The translations under genes were made by a program, and so were the position numbers. From an uncultured Hyphomicrobiales bacterium (lineage in GTDB: Bacteria > Pseudomonadota > Alphaproteobacteria > Rhizobiales > Beijerinckiaceae), in contig CAIUWR010000053.1 of NCBI GenBank assembly GCA_903902915.1, positions 20,004-84,003 of the forward strand: 64,000 nucleotides of DNA. The letters run 5' to 3'. Below are positions 1 through 7,901 of the stretch, in pieces. The notes under the pieces were generated by a model. That model worked only from the letters and a program-made list of their open reading frames with translations. It ran no database searches and was not told the origin of the DNA. Position 1 is the stretch's first letter; each line of letters begins with the position of its first letter.

Positions 1-105
1 CCTTTGCGCCTCGTTTCAGGCTCCGGTTTGACATGGCTGCGTCCCCTGCCAGAATGGCCTGAAGGTAAATCCGGCGGCAAGCCGGAAGCTGTCCGGGAGG
101 GCCAT

Positions 106-1125
106 ATGAAGCGCATTCTCACCTGCATGTTCGCCATGCTGGCTGTCGGCGCCGCACAGGCGCAGACGCCGCAGGCTTCGTGGATCATTCGGGAGTTGCT
201 GGCGGGCGCGCAGGCCGAGGGGCAAGTCACCATCTATTCCTCCACCAATGAGCAGGAGGGCCTGCCGCTCTGGAAGCTTTATGAGGAGGCCACGGGGATC
301 AAGGTGAACTATGTGCGCGGCGCAGAATCGCCGCTGCAGGCCAAGATCGCCCTTGAGGCCCGCACCGGCCAGCAATCATGGGACGTGCATAATGCGGGCA
401 CGGTGAACATGATCCCGGAAAATCTCACCCTGCAATATGAGCCGCCCAACGCGAAGGACATCATGCCCGAAGCGCGCGATCCCAATAAGCGCTGGTATGG
501 CGTCTATGCGGGCTACAGCGTGCCGCAATATAACACCAACCTCGTGAAGCCCGACGAGCTGCCGAAGACCTTCGAGGACTTTCTCACCCGCAAACAATGG
601 ATCGGCAAGGTGGCCATCGAGGGCACTGACCGCGAATGGATGGAGGCCATCCTGACGTTCTACGGGCGAGACAACGGGCTGAAGCTGCTGCGCGACATTC
701 AGGCGACGCTGAAGCCCGTGGTGCTGGATGGGCATTTCGCCATGGCCCGGCAGATCGCAGCGGGGGAATATCCCATCGCGCTGATGAACTATTCCATGCT
801 CACCACCAATCTGAAGCAACAGGGCGCGCCCACCGATTATGTGGCGCTTGATCCGGTGCATCTGTGGTTCGGCATGGTCGGCGTGAACAAAAGCGCGCCC
901 CATCCCAACGCCGCAAAACTCGCGGCGAATTTTCTGCTGAGCCGCGAGGCGCAGGAATTTTCAGCGAAGATGGGCGGGCGCGTGCCGACGCGGCTTGATG
1001 TGGAGTCCAATCCCCCCGACCTGCGCCGACGCATGAATGAGAAAAAGGTGCTTTTCGTCCAGCTTTCGGCGGAACAGTCGAAAGAGTCGCAGAAGCTCTT
1101 CGACGATATTTTCAAACCGCGCTGA
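106..1125 (+). CDS. ABC transporter substrate-binding protein, iron(III)/FutA-like family
   Basis: Predicted 339-residue periplasmic binding protein of the extracellular solute-binding family 1 (iron(III)/thiamine type). The start at 106 follows a GGGAGG ribosome site and opens a signal peptide (MKRILTCMF, hydrophobic core, AQA cleavage motif near residue 19). An earlier in-frame start would add 34 non-signal residues. The mature part has the family pattern of an N-terminal VTIYSS strand and a later YGVYAGY hinge region. The real ligand cannot be told from sequence; relatives bind ferric iron, organic acids or phosphonates. No permease or ATPase gene lies to its right, so any partners are left of the window or elsewhere. 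It belongs to the same broad family as the binding protein at 27440-28474. Family confident, substrate unknown. Confidence 0.85.
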   Translation: MKRILTCMFAMLAVGAAQAQTPQASWIIRELLAGAQAEGQVTIYSSTNEQEGLPLWKLYEEATGIKVNYVRGAESPLQAKIALEARTGQQSWDVHNAGTVNMIPENLTLQYEPPNAKDIMPEARDPNKRWYGVYAGYSVPQYNTNLVKPDELPKTFEDFLTRKQWIGKVAIEGTDREWMEAILTFYGRDNGLKLLRDIQATLKPVVLDGHFAMARQIAAGEYPIALMNYSMLTTNLKQQGAPTDYVALDPVHLWFGMVGVNKSAPHPNAAKLAANFLLSREAQEFSAKMGGRVPTRLDVESNPPDLRRRMNEKKVLFVQLSAEQSKESQKLFDDIFKPR

Positions 1126-1148
1126 GGGCAAGCTGCGCCCGGCGCCTC

Positions 1149-1592
1149 TCAATCGAGTTTGGGGAAAACCTTTCCGTCCGGAGCCTTAAAAAATATCGGA
1201 TACTGTTTTTCCAATAGAATGAGATAATGACCATCGACCACGATTTCGTAGTAGATATTTTCTTTCGTCAGCGCATTGAGGCAAACAGCGTCGAAGCCGA
1301 CGTCGGCTTTAGTGAGTTTGCAGTCGAGAACGGAACTTTTAAGGGAGTCTCCTGATATGAGAAGCGCATCCATCAGTTGCGCCAACATTTGAAAACCCAA
1401 TTTTGCAGCGGGGTTTTTCTGCATTAGTTTCAGGTAGGGAGGGGAGTTTTGAGTTTCTTCCGCGTCCAATGTGTAACGTCCGTCGAGGTCAAGCGACGCG
1501 GCCTTGGCGGATCGTATCGGCGATACGTTCATTAGTGCGGCCAAAACCCATGCGGCGATAAAAAATTTATTGCGCGTTTTAAATTTCAGCAT
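1149..1592 (-). CDS. Hypothetical exported protein, 147 aa
   Basis: No family recognised. The chosen start (MLKFKTRNKFF) begins a clear signal peptide with a hydrophobic core and an AKAA cleavage region near residue 32; an alternative start six codons upstream at 1610 only lengthens the N-region. The mature part is about 115 residues, with two cysteines about 14 residues apart (DCKL and VCLN) that could form a disulfide, and a C-terminal segment rich in aromatic and aliphatic residues. The gene is visibly more AT-rich than its neighbours, which suggests a separate history. It is convergent with the binding protein on its left and stands apart from the luciferase-like gene on its right. Confidence 0.6.
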   Translation of the reverse strand: MLKFKTRNKFFIAAWVLAALMNVSPIRSAKAASLDLDGRYTLDAEETQNSPPYLKLMQKNPAAKLGFQMLAQLMDALLISGDSLKSSVLDCKLTKADVGFDAVCLNALTKENIYYEIVVDGHYLILLEKQYPIFFKAPDGKVFPKLD

Positions 1593-1671
1593 TTCAGGCG
1601 CCTCGATCATGAATCGACGTTACTGATCTGCAGGTATACATCCATGCTGGCGTGGTCAAGCGTGCCCTTCT

Positions 1672-2745
1672 TTAATTCGCTGATTCATAACGAGAAAATG
1701 TATTCGCAGGACATTCTGCGCCCTCAAGTTCAAAAGCCTCCGCGATCAACCTAAAAGACGCCTTGCGATCCGCCATGTCATGGGCTTGCGTCAGGATGGC
1801 GATCTCCTGCACGCCCAGCGCGCGCGCGTAATCGCGCAGCTTCTGCGCGACCATGGCGCCGTCGCCGATCATGGCGTCATCGGCCATTTGCTCCGCCCTG
1901 CGCTCCTCGCCGCGCGCCCGCAATTCGTTCAGCGCGTCTTGCGCGGGCAGCAGCGGCAAGCGCACGCCACGGTCGCGGTTGAGCCGCGAGAGGGCGCGGG
2001 TGGCGAAAATGAAGCGCGCCTGCGCCTCGTTGGCCGCCGCCAGCGCGAAGACGCAGACGGAGGGCTGCGGCGCGGGGTGGCGTTCGCTGGGTTGATAATA
2101 GCGGCGATAGAGTTCGAAGGCCTGTTCCGCCCCGCGCTCGCTGATGAAGGCGGCGAAACAGAAGGGAATGCCGAGATAGGCGGCGACCTGCGCGCCATAA
2201 TCGGAACTGCCGAGCACGAAGACTTCCGGCGCGGTCGCGCTTTGCGGCGTCACCTTCAGGCTCGCCAGCGCATGGCCCTCGGTGAGCGGCTTGCCCGAGG
2301 TCCAGGCGATGATGTCGCGCACATTGGCGGGAAAGCGCTGCACGGCGTCGTCGCCCGCAGGGTTCAGCGCCCAGGAGGTGCGCCCATCGCCGCCCGGCGC
2401 ACGGCCAAGGCCCAGATCAATGCGTCCGGGCGCGATGGCGTCCAGCACGCGGAACTGCTCGGCGACTTTCAGCGGCGCGTAATGGGGCAGCATGACGCCC
2501 GCCGAGCCCACGCGAATGCGCGAGGTGCGCGCGGCGATGGCGGCGATCAGAATTTCGGGGGCTGAGCCCACGATGCTCTCGGAGCCATGATGCTCGCTCA
2601 CCCAGAAGCGTTCATAGCCCAACGTTTCGCAATGTTGCGCGATCTCGATCGTGTCGCGAATGGCGCGGTCCTGCGGCGCGCCGATGACGGCGGGCGACTG
2701 GTCGAGAACGGAGAGCCTGAGATCGGGGAGTTTGAGGTTAGTCAT
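1672..2745 (-). CDS. LLM-class flavin-dependent monooxygenase (luciferase-like)
   Basis: A 357-residue single-domain luciferase-like monooxygenase, a TIM-barrel enzyme using reduced FMN and O2. Visible family signatures are RFWVSEHHG near residue 47, the GSAGVMLPHYAPLKVAEQF segment and the DLGLGRAPGG loop, which make it resemble the YhbW/MsnO8-like branch. Its start codon is 47 bp from the end of the ring-cleavage dioxygenase gene on the same strand, so it is probably the last gene of a dienelactone hydrolase-dioxygenase-monooxygenase unit. A role in hydroxylating an aromatic or oxidising a sulfur or amine compound is inference. The flavin reductase partner is not in the window. Confidence 0.85.
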   Translation of the reverse strand: MTNLKLPDLRLSVLDQSPAVIGAPQDRAIRDTIEIAQHCETLGYERFWVSEHHGSESIVGSAPEILIAAIAARTSRIRVGSAGVMLPHYAPLKVAEQFRVLDAIAPGRIDLGLGRAPGGDGRTSWALNPAGDDAVQRFPANVRDIIAWTSGKPLTEGHALASLKVTPQSATAPEVFVLGSSDYGAQVAAYLGIPFCFAAFISERGAEQAFELYRRYYQPSERHPAPQPSVCVFALAAANEAQARFIFATRALSRLNRDRGVRLPLLPAQDALNELRARGEERRAEQMADDAMIGDGAMVAQKLRDYARALGVQEIAILTQAHDMADRKASFRLIAEAFELEGAECPANTFSRYESAN

Positions 2746-2792
2746 GGCGCGCCTTGCAGGCCCTCCCGCCGCAGCGGGTGGGCGCGTTGATG

Positions 2793-3683
2793 CTATTTGA
2801 TGGGCGGACGCGGCAGGCGCGCCTCGCCCGCCTCCATGCGGAATTCGTAATTCATCGAATGCCAGACGCCGGTGACGTCAGCATCCGGCGCGCCGCCTTC
2901 ATGGCGGTCCGAATGGCCGAGCAAGGCGCGGGTGACGCCGAACTGCGCGTCGGTTTCGATGCGCGGGTCATCATCGAAATAGACCTGTGAGATCAGCGTC
3001 TTGTAGCCTTCCTTATAGGCCAGGTAATGCAGATGGGCCGGGCGGAACGGATGGCGCTCCTGCGCGGTCAGCAGCCGGCCCACAGGTCCGTTGGTGGGAA
3101 TCGGATAGCCCGAGGGTTTCACGCTGCGGAACCAGATCTCGCCATTGGCGTCGGTGGTGAACTTGCCGCGCAGGTTCATGTCCACCTGCGTCTCGTCCTG
3201 ATTCTCGTAGAAGCCTTCGGCGTTCGACTGCCACACATCGACGTCCGCGCCGACGATGGGCTTGCCCGCCACATCCAGAAAACGCGCCCGCGCGAACAGC
3301 GGCTCGCCCACAGTTTTCGAGCGCATGATCGAGGCGCCGTTGGGCGTCACGGGATGGTTCAGCCGCCAGAAGGGACCGAGCAGATTCTGGTTGGTTTCGG
3401 TATTGCCCTTGTCGCCATTGTTGAGCAGGCACACGAGGGAGGATACGCCGAGCGAGCCCGCCATCAACACCACTTCGTTATGGGTGTCGGTGGTTCGTTG
3501 GCCCATTTCGGCGATGATCGCGCAGGCGTCCTGAAACTCGCGCTCGGTGAGGCGCACGTCGCGGATGAAGCCATGCAGATGGGTGATCAGCGAGGTCATG
3601 ATCTCGCGCAGGCGCGGATCTGGCGTGCGTTTCATCACGTCCAGCGCGAAGTCGGTCAGTTGTTTCTGGTTTTCGACGATCAT
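2793..3683 (-). CDS. Intradiol ring-cleavage dioxygenase, hydroxyquinol 1,2-dioxygenase type
   Basis: A 296-residue non-haem Fe(III) intradiol dioxygenase with an N-terminal helical dimerisation domain and a C-terminal catalytic domain. The four iron ligands are readable: Tyr159 (GFYENQ), Tyr193 (GYPIP), His217 and His219 (PAHLH). Their spacing matches the Tyr164/Tyr197/His221/His223 set of hydroxyquinol 1,2-dioxygenase, and the GYPIPTNGPVG context also favours hydroxyquinol (benzene-1,2,4-triol) over catechol. The product would be maleylacetate. The gene lies between a dienelactone hydrolase and a flavin monooxygenase on the same strand, consistent with one operon. No maleylacetate reductase is present. 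Family very likely; substrate preference moderately supported. Confidence 0.88.
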   Translation of the reverse strand: MIVENQKQLTDFALDVMKRTPDPRLREIMTSLITHLHGFIRDVRLTEREFQDACAIIAEMGQRTTDTHNEVVLMAGSLGVSSLVCLLNNGDKGNTETNQNLLGPFWRLNHPVTPNGASIMRSKTVGEPLFARARFLDVAGKPIVGADVDVWQSNAEGFYENQDETQVDMNLRGKFTTDANGEIWFRSVKPSGYPIPTNGPVGRLLTAQERHPFRPAHLHYLAYKEGYKTLISQVYFDDDPRIETDAQFGVTRALLGHSDRHEGGAPDADVTGVWHSMNYEFRMEAGEARLPRPPIK

Positions 3684-3703
3684 GGTTCCCGCCCCGAATG
3701 GAT

Positions 3704-3733
3704 GCGTCGGCCACGTTGGGCCGACGCTTTATT
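3704..3733. other. Intergenic hairpin between dioxygenase and dienelactone hydrolase
   Basis: A perfect 9-bp inverted repeat (GCGTCGGCC at 3704-3712, GGCCGACGC at 3719-3727) lies in the 52-bp gap between the two genes. A short T-rich tail (TTTATT) follows only on the plus strand, where there is no upstream gene. On the minus strand it could act as an mRNA processing or attenuation hairpin between the two cistrons. Function is inferred. Confidence 0.4.
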
Positions 3734-3735
3734 GA

Positions 3736-4404
3736 TTAGCCGACGTGTTTGGCGAAGAAGTCGTAAGTGCGCTGGCGCGCGAGGTCGGCGGCGGCCTTGT
3801 CGTAAGCGCCGCGCTCGTCGCAGTTGAAGCCGTGGCCCGCCGCATAGACATAGACCGGGGTCTCGGGACGCGCGGCCTTGATCTTCTCCACGTCGGTCAT
3901 GGGGATCGAGTGATCCGTCTCGCCGAAATGCAGAATGGTCGGGGCGACGGGAACCTTGTCGCACATGGCCGCGACGCCAGCGCCATAATAGCCGGAGGCC
4001 GCAGCCACGCCGGGAATGTTCACGGCCGCCGCGAAGGCGAGCGTGCCGCCCCAGCAATAGCCGACGACGCCGACCTTGCCAGCCTTGGCGGCTTCCGCAA
4101 CCGCCGCCTTCACGTCGAGCATGACCTTCGCCGGATCGGTCTTGCCGCGCGTGGCGACGCCCGCCTGCATGTCGGCCTGTTCGTAGCCGGACTCGTAATC
4201 GGGCTGCACGCGGTCATAGAGCGCGGGCGCGACGGCCAGATAGCCTTCCGCCGCATAGCGGTCCGCGACCGCGCGGATGTGGTGGTTGACGCCGAAAATT
4301 TCCTGAATGACGACAATGCCGCCGCGCGGAGCGCCCGCAGGCCTGGCCACATAGGCGCCGATGGTGACGCCGTCTTCGGCGGTCAGGGTAATGTGCTCTC
4401 CCAT
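3736..4404 (-). CDS. Dienelactone hydrolase family protein
   Basis: A 222-residue alpha/beta hydrolase of the dienelactone hydrolase (carboxymethylenebutenolidase) family, which opens dienelactones to maleylacetate. The catalytic triad is visible: Cys117 in GYCWGG, Asp164 in GETDHS and His191 in AAGHGF, plus Glu35 (QEIFG), which activates the cysteine in this family. The start at 4404 is preferred to the longer reading from 4494 because GAGGA sits at the right distance upstream and the family begins here; the longer version would also overlap the emrB stop. Both this enzyme and the adjacent intradiol dioxygenase lead towards maleylacetate, which supports a shared pathway. Confidence 0.9.
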   Translation of the reverse strand: MGEHITLTAEDGVTIGAYVARPAGAPRGGIVVIQEIFGVNHHIRAVADRYAAEGYLAVAPALYDRVQPDYESGYEQADMQAGVATRGKTDPAKVMLDVKAAVAEAAKAGKVGVVGYCWGGTLAFAAAVNIPGVAAASGYYGAGVAAMCDKVPVAPTILHFGETDHSIPMTDVEKIKAARPETPVYVYAAGHGFNCDERGAYDKAAADLARQRTYDFFAKHVG

Positions 4405-4490
4405 GGAAGTCCTCTGCTCTTCGTTGGTAGGGGCTGATGGCCCGGACCGGCAATAAAGAGCATCTTTCGGCGCCTGACCAGAGGGATTTG

Positions 4491-6077
4491 TCAATCAAGG
4501 ACATGGACGGGCGTGGACGCTGAAGCGGGAGCAGGCTTTCCCGCTTGCTGCGGCCTGCGCATCAACAACAAAAGCAGCGCCGTCGGCAGGCTGACCCAGA
4601 ACATCAACTTGAAATCATCCGTATAGGCGATGGCCAGAGCCTGACGGGAGACTTCTCCGTTGAGCGCCATGCGGCCTCCGCTGGTGGCCGTATTCCAGAA
4701 GAGATAGGCGCCGCCGGTCTGCAACATGCGGCTGAACCCGGTCAGGCCTTCGGCCATTTGCGCGTGCACGATCTGCGCATTCTGCGCCAGCATGAAGGAG
4801 GCGACGGAAACGCCGATCGCCGAGCCCACATTGCGCACCAGGCTGAACAGCGCGGCCCCATCGGTGCGGAACTCCGCAGGCAGCGTTGCGAAGGCCACAA
4901 CCTGCAATGGAATGAAAACGAAACCGAGGCCAAAGCCCTGAATGGCCGTCACCCAGGAGAGGGTGAAGGGCTGCACGGCGGGCGTCCAGGTCGCCATTTC
5001 CCAAAAGGAATAGGCGAGGGCCGCTATGCCCAGCGCCATCAAAAGGCGCGGATCGACCTTGCTGGAGAACCGCCCCGCCACCATCATGGCCAGCATGGTG
5101 CCCAGCCCGCGCGGCACCATCAGCAAGCCCGCCTCGCGCACCGGATAGCCGCCCAGCGTCTGGAGCCAGGGCGCGAGCAGGGCGGAGCTGGCCAGCAGCA
5201 CCATGCCCACCGCGAACATCACCAGGAAGCCTGACGTGAAGTTCACATCCGCGAAGATGCGTGGCGATATGAAGGGGCGCTCCGCCAGCAGCACATGCAC
5301 CACGAAAAGATAGAGGCCGAGGGCCGCCAGCAGCAATTCGATCCAGACCTCGGTGGAGGCGAACCAGTCGAGATTGCCGCCCCGATCCAGCATCAGCTGC
5401 AAGGCGCCGATGCCGAGCGACAGCGCCAGAAATCCGGTCCAGTCAAAGCTTGTGGCGCGCGCCCGCGTTTCCTCCTTGAGGAAGAACCAAAGGCCGCCGA
5501 TGGCGAGGGCGCCGAAGGGCAGGTTGATGAAGAACACCCAGCGCCAGTCATAGACCTCGGTCAGATAGCCGCCCAGCGTCGGCCCGAGAATGGGGCCGAC
5601 CATGACGCCCATGCCCCACATGGCCATGGCCGAACCACGCTGTTCGGCGGAATAAAGATCGAGGATCGTCGCTTGCGACAGCGGCACCAGCGCGGCGCCG
5701 AAAATGCCCTGCAAAAGACGGAACAACACCATTTGCGTCAGTGATTGGGCCGCGCCGCAAAGCATGGAGGCGAGTGTGAAGCCCGCCAGACAGACGATGA
5801 AGAAATTCTTGCGGCCAAACCGGGCGGAGAGCCATCCCACCGGCGAGGTCATGATGGCGGCCGCGATGATGTAGGAGGTCAGCACCCAGGTGATCTGGTC
5901 GGACGTGGTCAGCAGCGACCCCTGCATATAAGGCAAGGCCACATTGGCGATGGTCGAGTCCAGCGCCTGCATCAGCGTCGCGACCATGGCGCAGACGGTG
6001 ATCAGCGCCCGATGTTGAGGAATGGCGGGCGGAGACGGACTCATGGCCGCTTCAACGCTGGTCGTTGCTGCTGACAT
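4491..6077 (-). CDS. emrB: DHA2-family multidrug efflux MFS transporter, EmrB-like
   Basis: A 528-residue, 14-TM major facilitator of the DHA2 drug:H+ antiporter family. Signatures are LDSTIANVALP in TM1, the loop 2-3 motif (GWLSARFGRK) and the motif C region (GPTLGGYL). It would form a tripartite pump with the HlyD-type adaptor encoded just upstream and an outer membrane channel not found here. Its start codon lies inside the 3' end of emrA (26-bp overlap), which implies translational coupling. Drug, fatty acid or aromatic export is possible; next to a ring-cleavage cluster, export of toxic phenolics is a reasonable inference. Confidence 0.92.
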   Translation of the reverse strand: MSAATTSVEAAMSPSPPAIPQHRALITVCAMVATLMQALDSTIANVALPYMQGSLLTTSDQITWVLTSYIIAAAIMTSPVGWLSARFGRKNFFIVCLAGFTLASMLCGAAQSLTQMVLFRLLQGIFGAALVPLSQATILDLYSAEQRGSAMAMWGMGVMVGPILGPTLGGYLTEVYDWRWVFFINLPFGALAIGGLWFFLKEETRARATSFDWTGFLALSLGIGALQLMLDRGGNLDWFASTEVWIELLLAALGLYLFVVHVLLAERPFISPRIFADVNFTSGFLVMFAVGMVLLASSALLAPWLQTLGGYPVREAGLLMVPRGLGTMLAMMVAGRFSSKVDPRLLMALGIAALAYSFWEMATWTPAVQPFTLSWVTAIQGFGLGFVFIPLQVVAFATLPAEFRTDGAALFSLVRNVGSAIGVSVASFMLAQNAQIVHAQMAEGLTGFSRMLQTGGAYLFWNTATSGGRMALNGEVSRQALAIAYTDDFKLMFWVSLPTALLLLLMRRPQQAGKPAPASASTPVHVLD

Positions 6078-7254
6078 TGATCCCGCCTGCCGCTTGCGGC
6101 GCAGCGGCGCCCCAAAGCTCGGAAATGGTGCGCTTGTGCCCGGTGTCGATATCCGCCACCGCGCTCATGCCCGCTCGCAGGGCTGGCGCCCCCTCCTGCG
6201 GCTCGAGCGCGATGCGCACGGGCACGCGTTGCACCACTTTCACCCAATTGCCGCTGGCGTTCTGGGCCGGAAGAATCGAAAATTCCGCGCCGCTCGCAGG
6301 CGCGATCGAATCGACGCGCCCGCGCCAGACACGGCCTGGATAGGCGTCGATGGTGACGTCGACGGCGTCGCCTGGTCCGGCGAAGGTCAGATCGGTCTCT
6401 TTCACATTGGCGTCGACCCACAGATTCTGCGTCGCCACCAGGCCCACCGCGCCGGTGTTGGTCAGCGCTGCGGTCTGCGACACGAGGAAAGTGCCAGGTT
6501 GCAGCGATTCGACGGCGGTGACGACGCCCGCGAAAGGCGCGCGCACGGTGGCGTGATCAAGCTGACGCTGCGCCTCATCGACCTGCGCCTTGGCCGCCAG
6601 ATATTGCGGATGCTGCTCGACCGGCGCATCCGCCTTGCCGCCAAGGCGGATAAGGGCGGAATGGGCCTGACGCCGAAGCGCTTCGAGCTGTTGCTGCGCG
6701 GCCACAAGGCCAAAATGCGCCTGATCATAGGCGGTGCGGGTGCCCGCATTGCTCAGGGCCAGGGCTGCGGCGCGTTCGAAATTGGCTTGCGCCAGACCCG
6801 CCTGCGCTTCCTGCCCGGCGATGTCGCTTTGCAGGCGTCCATAGTCCTGCTGGGCCGCCTCCAGAGTGATGCGGGTTTGCTCCAGATTGGCCTGCGCTAC
6901 GCGGATCGCGATATCGAATTGTTTCGGGTCAAGGCGGAACAGAACCTGCCCCGGCTTGACCGTGTCGCCCTCATGCACGTCGACGGAGGCGACGAGGCCC
7001 GAAACATCGGTCGTCACCATCAGCTTGCGGGCGCGCACATAGGCGTTGTCGGTTGAGACCCAGCGCCCACCGCGCAGCCATGAGACGCCGCCCCCAACCA
7101 CGACGAGCGCGACGCCGCCCAGCATCAGGAGCCCGCGCAACCGGCTGCGGCCGACAGCTTGCGAGGCCGCCGTCCGGCCCTTCGTCGCAGGTTCCTGTAA
7201 CGAGCCGCCGTCCGCGCTGTCGCTACGCTGTGTTTGTGATCCGGCCATGGTCAT
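6052..7254 (-). CDS. emrA: HlyD/EmrA-family efflux adaptor (membrane fusion protein)
   Basis: A 400-residue periplasmic adaptor. It has an N-terminal cytoplasmic tail, one TM helix (GLLMLGGVALVVVGGGV), a biotinyl-lipoyl-like segment (VHEGDTVKPGQVLFRLD), a long coiled-coil hairpin rich in Ala, Gln and Leu, then the second lipoyl half and beta-barrel (DAYPGRVWRG). The ATG at 7254 overlaps the TGA of marR (ATGA), so it is preferred to the TTG five codons upstream. It bridges EmrB to an outer membrane factor. Gene order marR-emrA-emrB on the minus strand matches the classical emrRAB layout. Confidence 0.92.
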   Translation of the reverse strand: MTMAGSQTQRSDSADGGSLQEPATKGRTAASQAVGRSRLRGLLMLGGVALVVVGGGVSWLRGGRWVSTDNAYVRARKLMVTTDVSGLVASVDVHEGDTVKPGQVLFRLDPKQFDIAIRVAQANLEQTRITLEAAQQDYGRLQSDIAGQEAQAGLAQANFERAAALALSNAGTRTAYDQAHFGLVAAQQQLEALRRQAHSALIRLGGKADAPVEQHPQYLAAKAQVDEAQRQLDHATVRAPFAGVVTAVESLQPGTFLVSQTAALTNTGAVGLVATQNLWVDANVKETDLTFAGPGDAVDVTIDAYPGRVWRGRVDSIAPASGAEFSILPAQNASGNWVKVVQRVPVRIALEPQEGAPALRAGMSAVADIDTGHKRTISELWGAAAPQAAGGINVSSNDQR

Positions 7255-7709
7255 ATATTTTCCGCGCAATCGCGCTTTTCGTCGAGAAGATTGGACTTCA
7301 TGGTCATGAGGCCCGCCAATATGCGTTTCAAATCGTCCGGCGACACGCCCTCGGTGAGCACCTTGTTCGAGTCCCGCCGGTAAGCATGCACCACGTCCAG
7401 CAGGGGAGCCGCGGCTTCCGTCAGGTGAAGCCTGCGCACGCGCCGATCCTTTGGATCGTGTCGTCGCTCGACGACCCCGCGCGCCTCCAGCCGGTCGATC
7501 AGCCTTGCGATGGTGATCGGCTCCACCTCCACCAGTGACGCCAATTCATTCTGGGTGACGCCAGGTTTTCGCTCCAGCCACACCAGAAGCACCCATTGGG
7601 CGCGGGTCATGCCGGTGAGGCGGGCATGCTGATCGGCGCGGACGCGCATGAGGCGCGCCACGTCATAAAGTAAAAAGAGAAGATCGCCGTCGAGGGATTG
7701 CTGCATCAT
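7251..7709 (-). CDS. MarR-family transcriptional regulator of the emrAB operon
   Basis: A 152-residue winged-helix repressor. The core reads LTGMTRAQWVLLVWL, then a helix-turn-helix (TQNELASLVEVEPITIARLIDRLEARG) and a wing with the conserved DPKDRR segment. The track's 45 extra N-terminal residues are low-complexity intergenic translation, so the start is one of the paired ATGs at 7709/7706. It is translationally coupled to emrA by a 4-bp overlap. A palindrome overlapping its own -10 element (7731-7744) suggests autorepression released when a phenolic or other small ligand binds, as in MarR and EmrR. Confidence 0.9.
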   Translation of the reverse strand: MMQQSLDGDLLFLLYDVARLMRVRADQHARLTGMTRAQWVLLVWLERKPGVTQNELASLVEVEPITIARLIDRLEARGVVERRHDPKDRRVRRLHLTEAAAPLLDVVHAYRRDSNKVLTEGVSPDDLKRILAGLMTMKSNLLDEKRDCAENI

Positions 7710-7727
7710 GCTACCATCACGCGAGAT

Positions 7728-7755
7728 ATGATAACGCGAGTTATGAGTTTGGCAA
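7728..7755 (-). promoter_or_regulatory. marR-emrAB promoter with overlapping palindromic operator
   Basis: On the minus strand a sigma-70-like promoter is readable: TTGCCA (7755-7750), a 16-bp spacer, then TATCAT (7733-7728). The palindrome ATAAC-GCGA-GTTAT (7731-7744) covers the upstream edge of the -10 and the adjacent spacer, about 20 bp before the start codon. This is where a MarR-type repressor would block RNA polymerase. Direct sequence match; regulator assignment is inference from position. Confidence 0.55.
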
Positions 7756-7764
7756 GGTGGATTT

Positions 7765-7901
7765 GGGCAGTCGGCAATCGGCGGTCGGCAGTTGGAATGG
7801 GTGTTGTTGGGCGGGGGGCGTGCGCAACGAAAAACCCGCTCCAATTGGAAGCGGGTCTTTCAACACAGGCCGGGACGCCCCGACTGCCGACTGCCAACTG
7901 C
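7765..7901. repeat. Inverted GGCAGTCGGC-type repeats flanking the dnaA terminator
   Basis: The left arm at about 7767-7796 is built from three imperfect tandem units of a CGGCAGT/CGGCAAT motif. The right arm at 7880-7901 carries the reverse-complement units (CGACTGCCGACTGCC). They surround the terminator at 7829-7857 and could fold into a much larger stem. Origin unknown; similar iterated CAGTCGGC words look like a small intergenic repeat. Confidence 0.5.
7829..7857 (-). terminator. Rho-independent terminator of dnaA
   Basis: ACCCGCT (7834-7840) pairs with AGCGGGT (7850-7856), extended by pairing within the CCAATTGGA loop. On the minus strand the stem is followed by five Ts. It lies about 45 bp beyond the dnaA stop codon, in the correct orientation. 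Confidence 0.8.

Noticed and set aside
2766..2782. Stem CCCGC-CGCA-GCGGG between the monooxygenase and dioxygenase genes as a terminator
   Set aside because: No T tract on either strand and short stem; the genes are likely co-transcribed.
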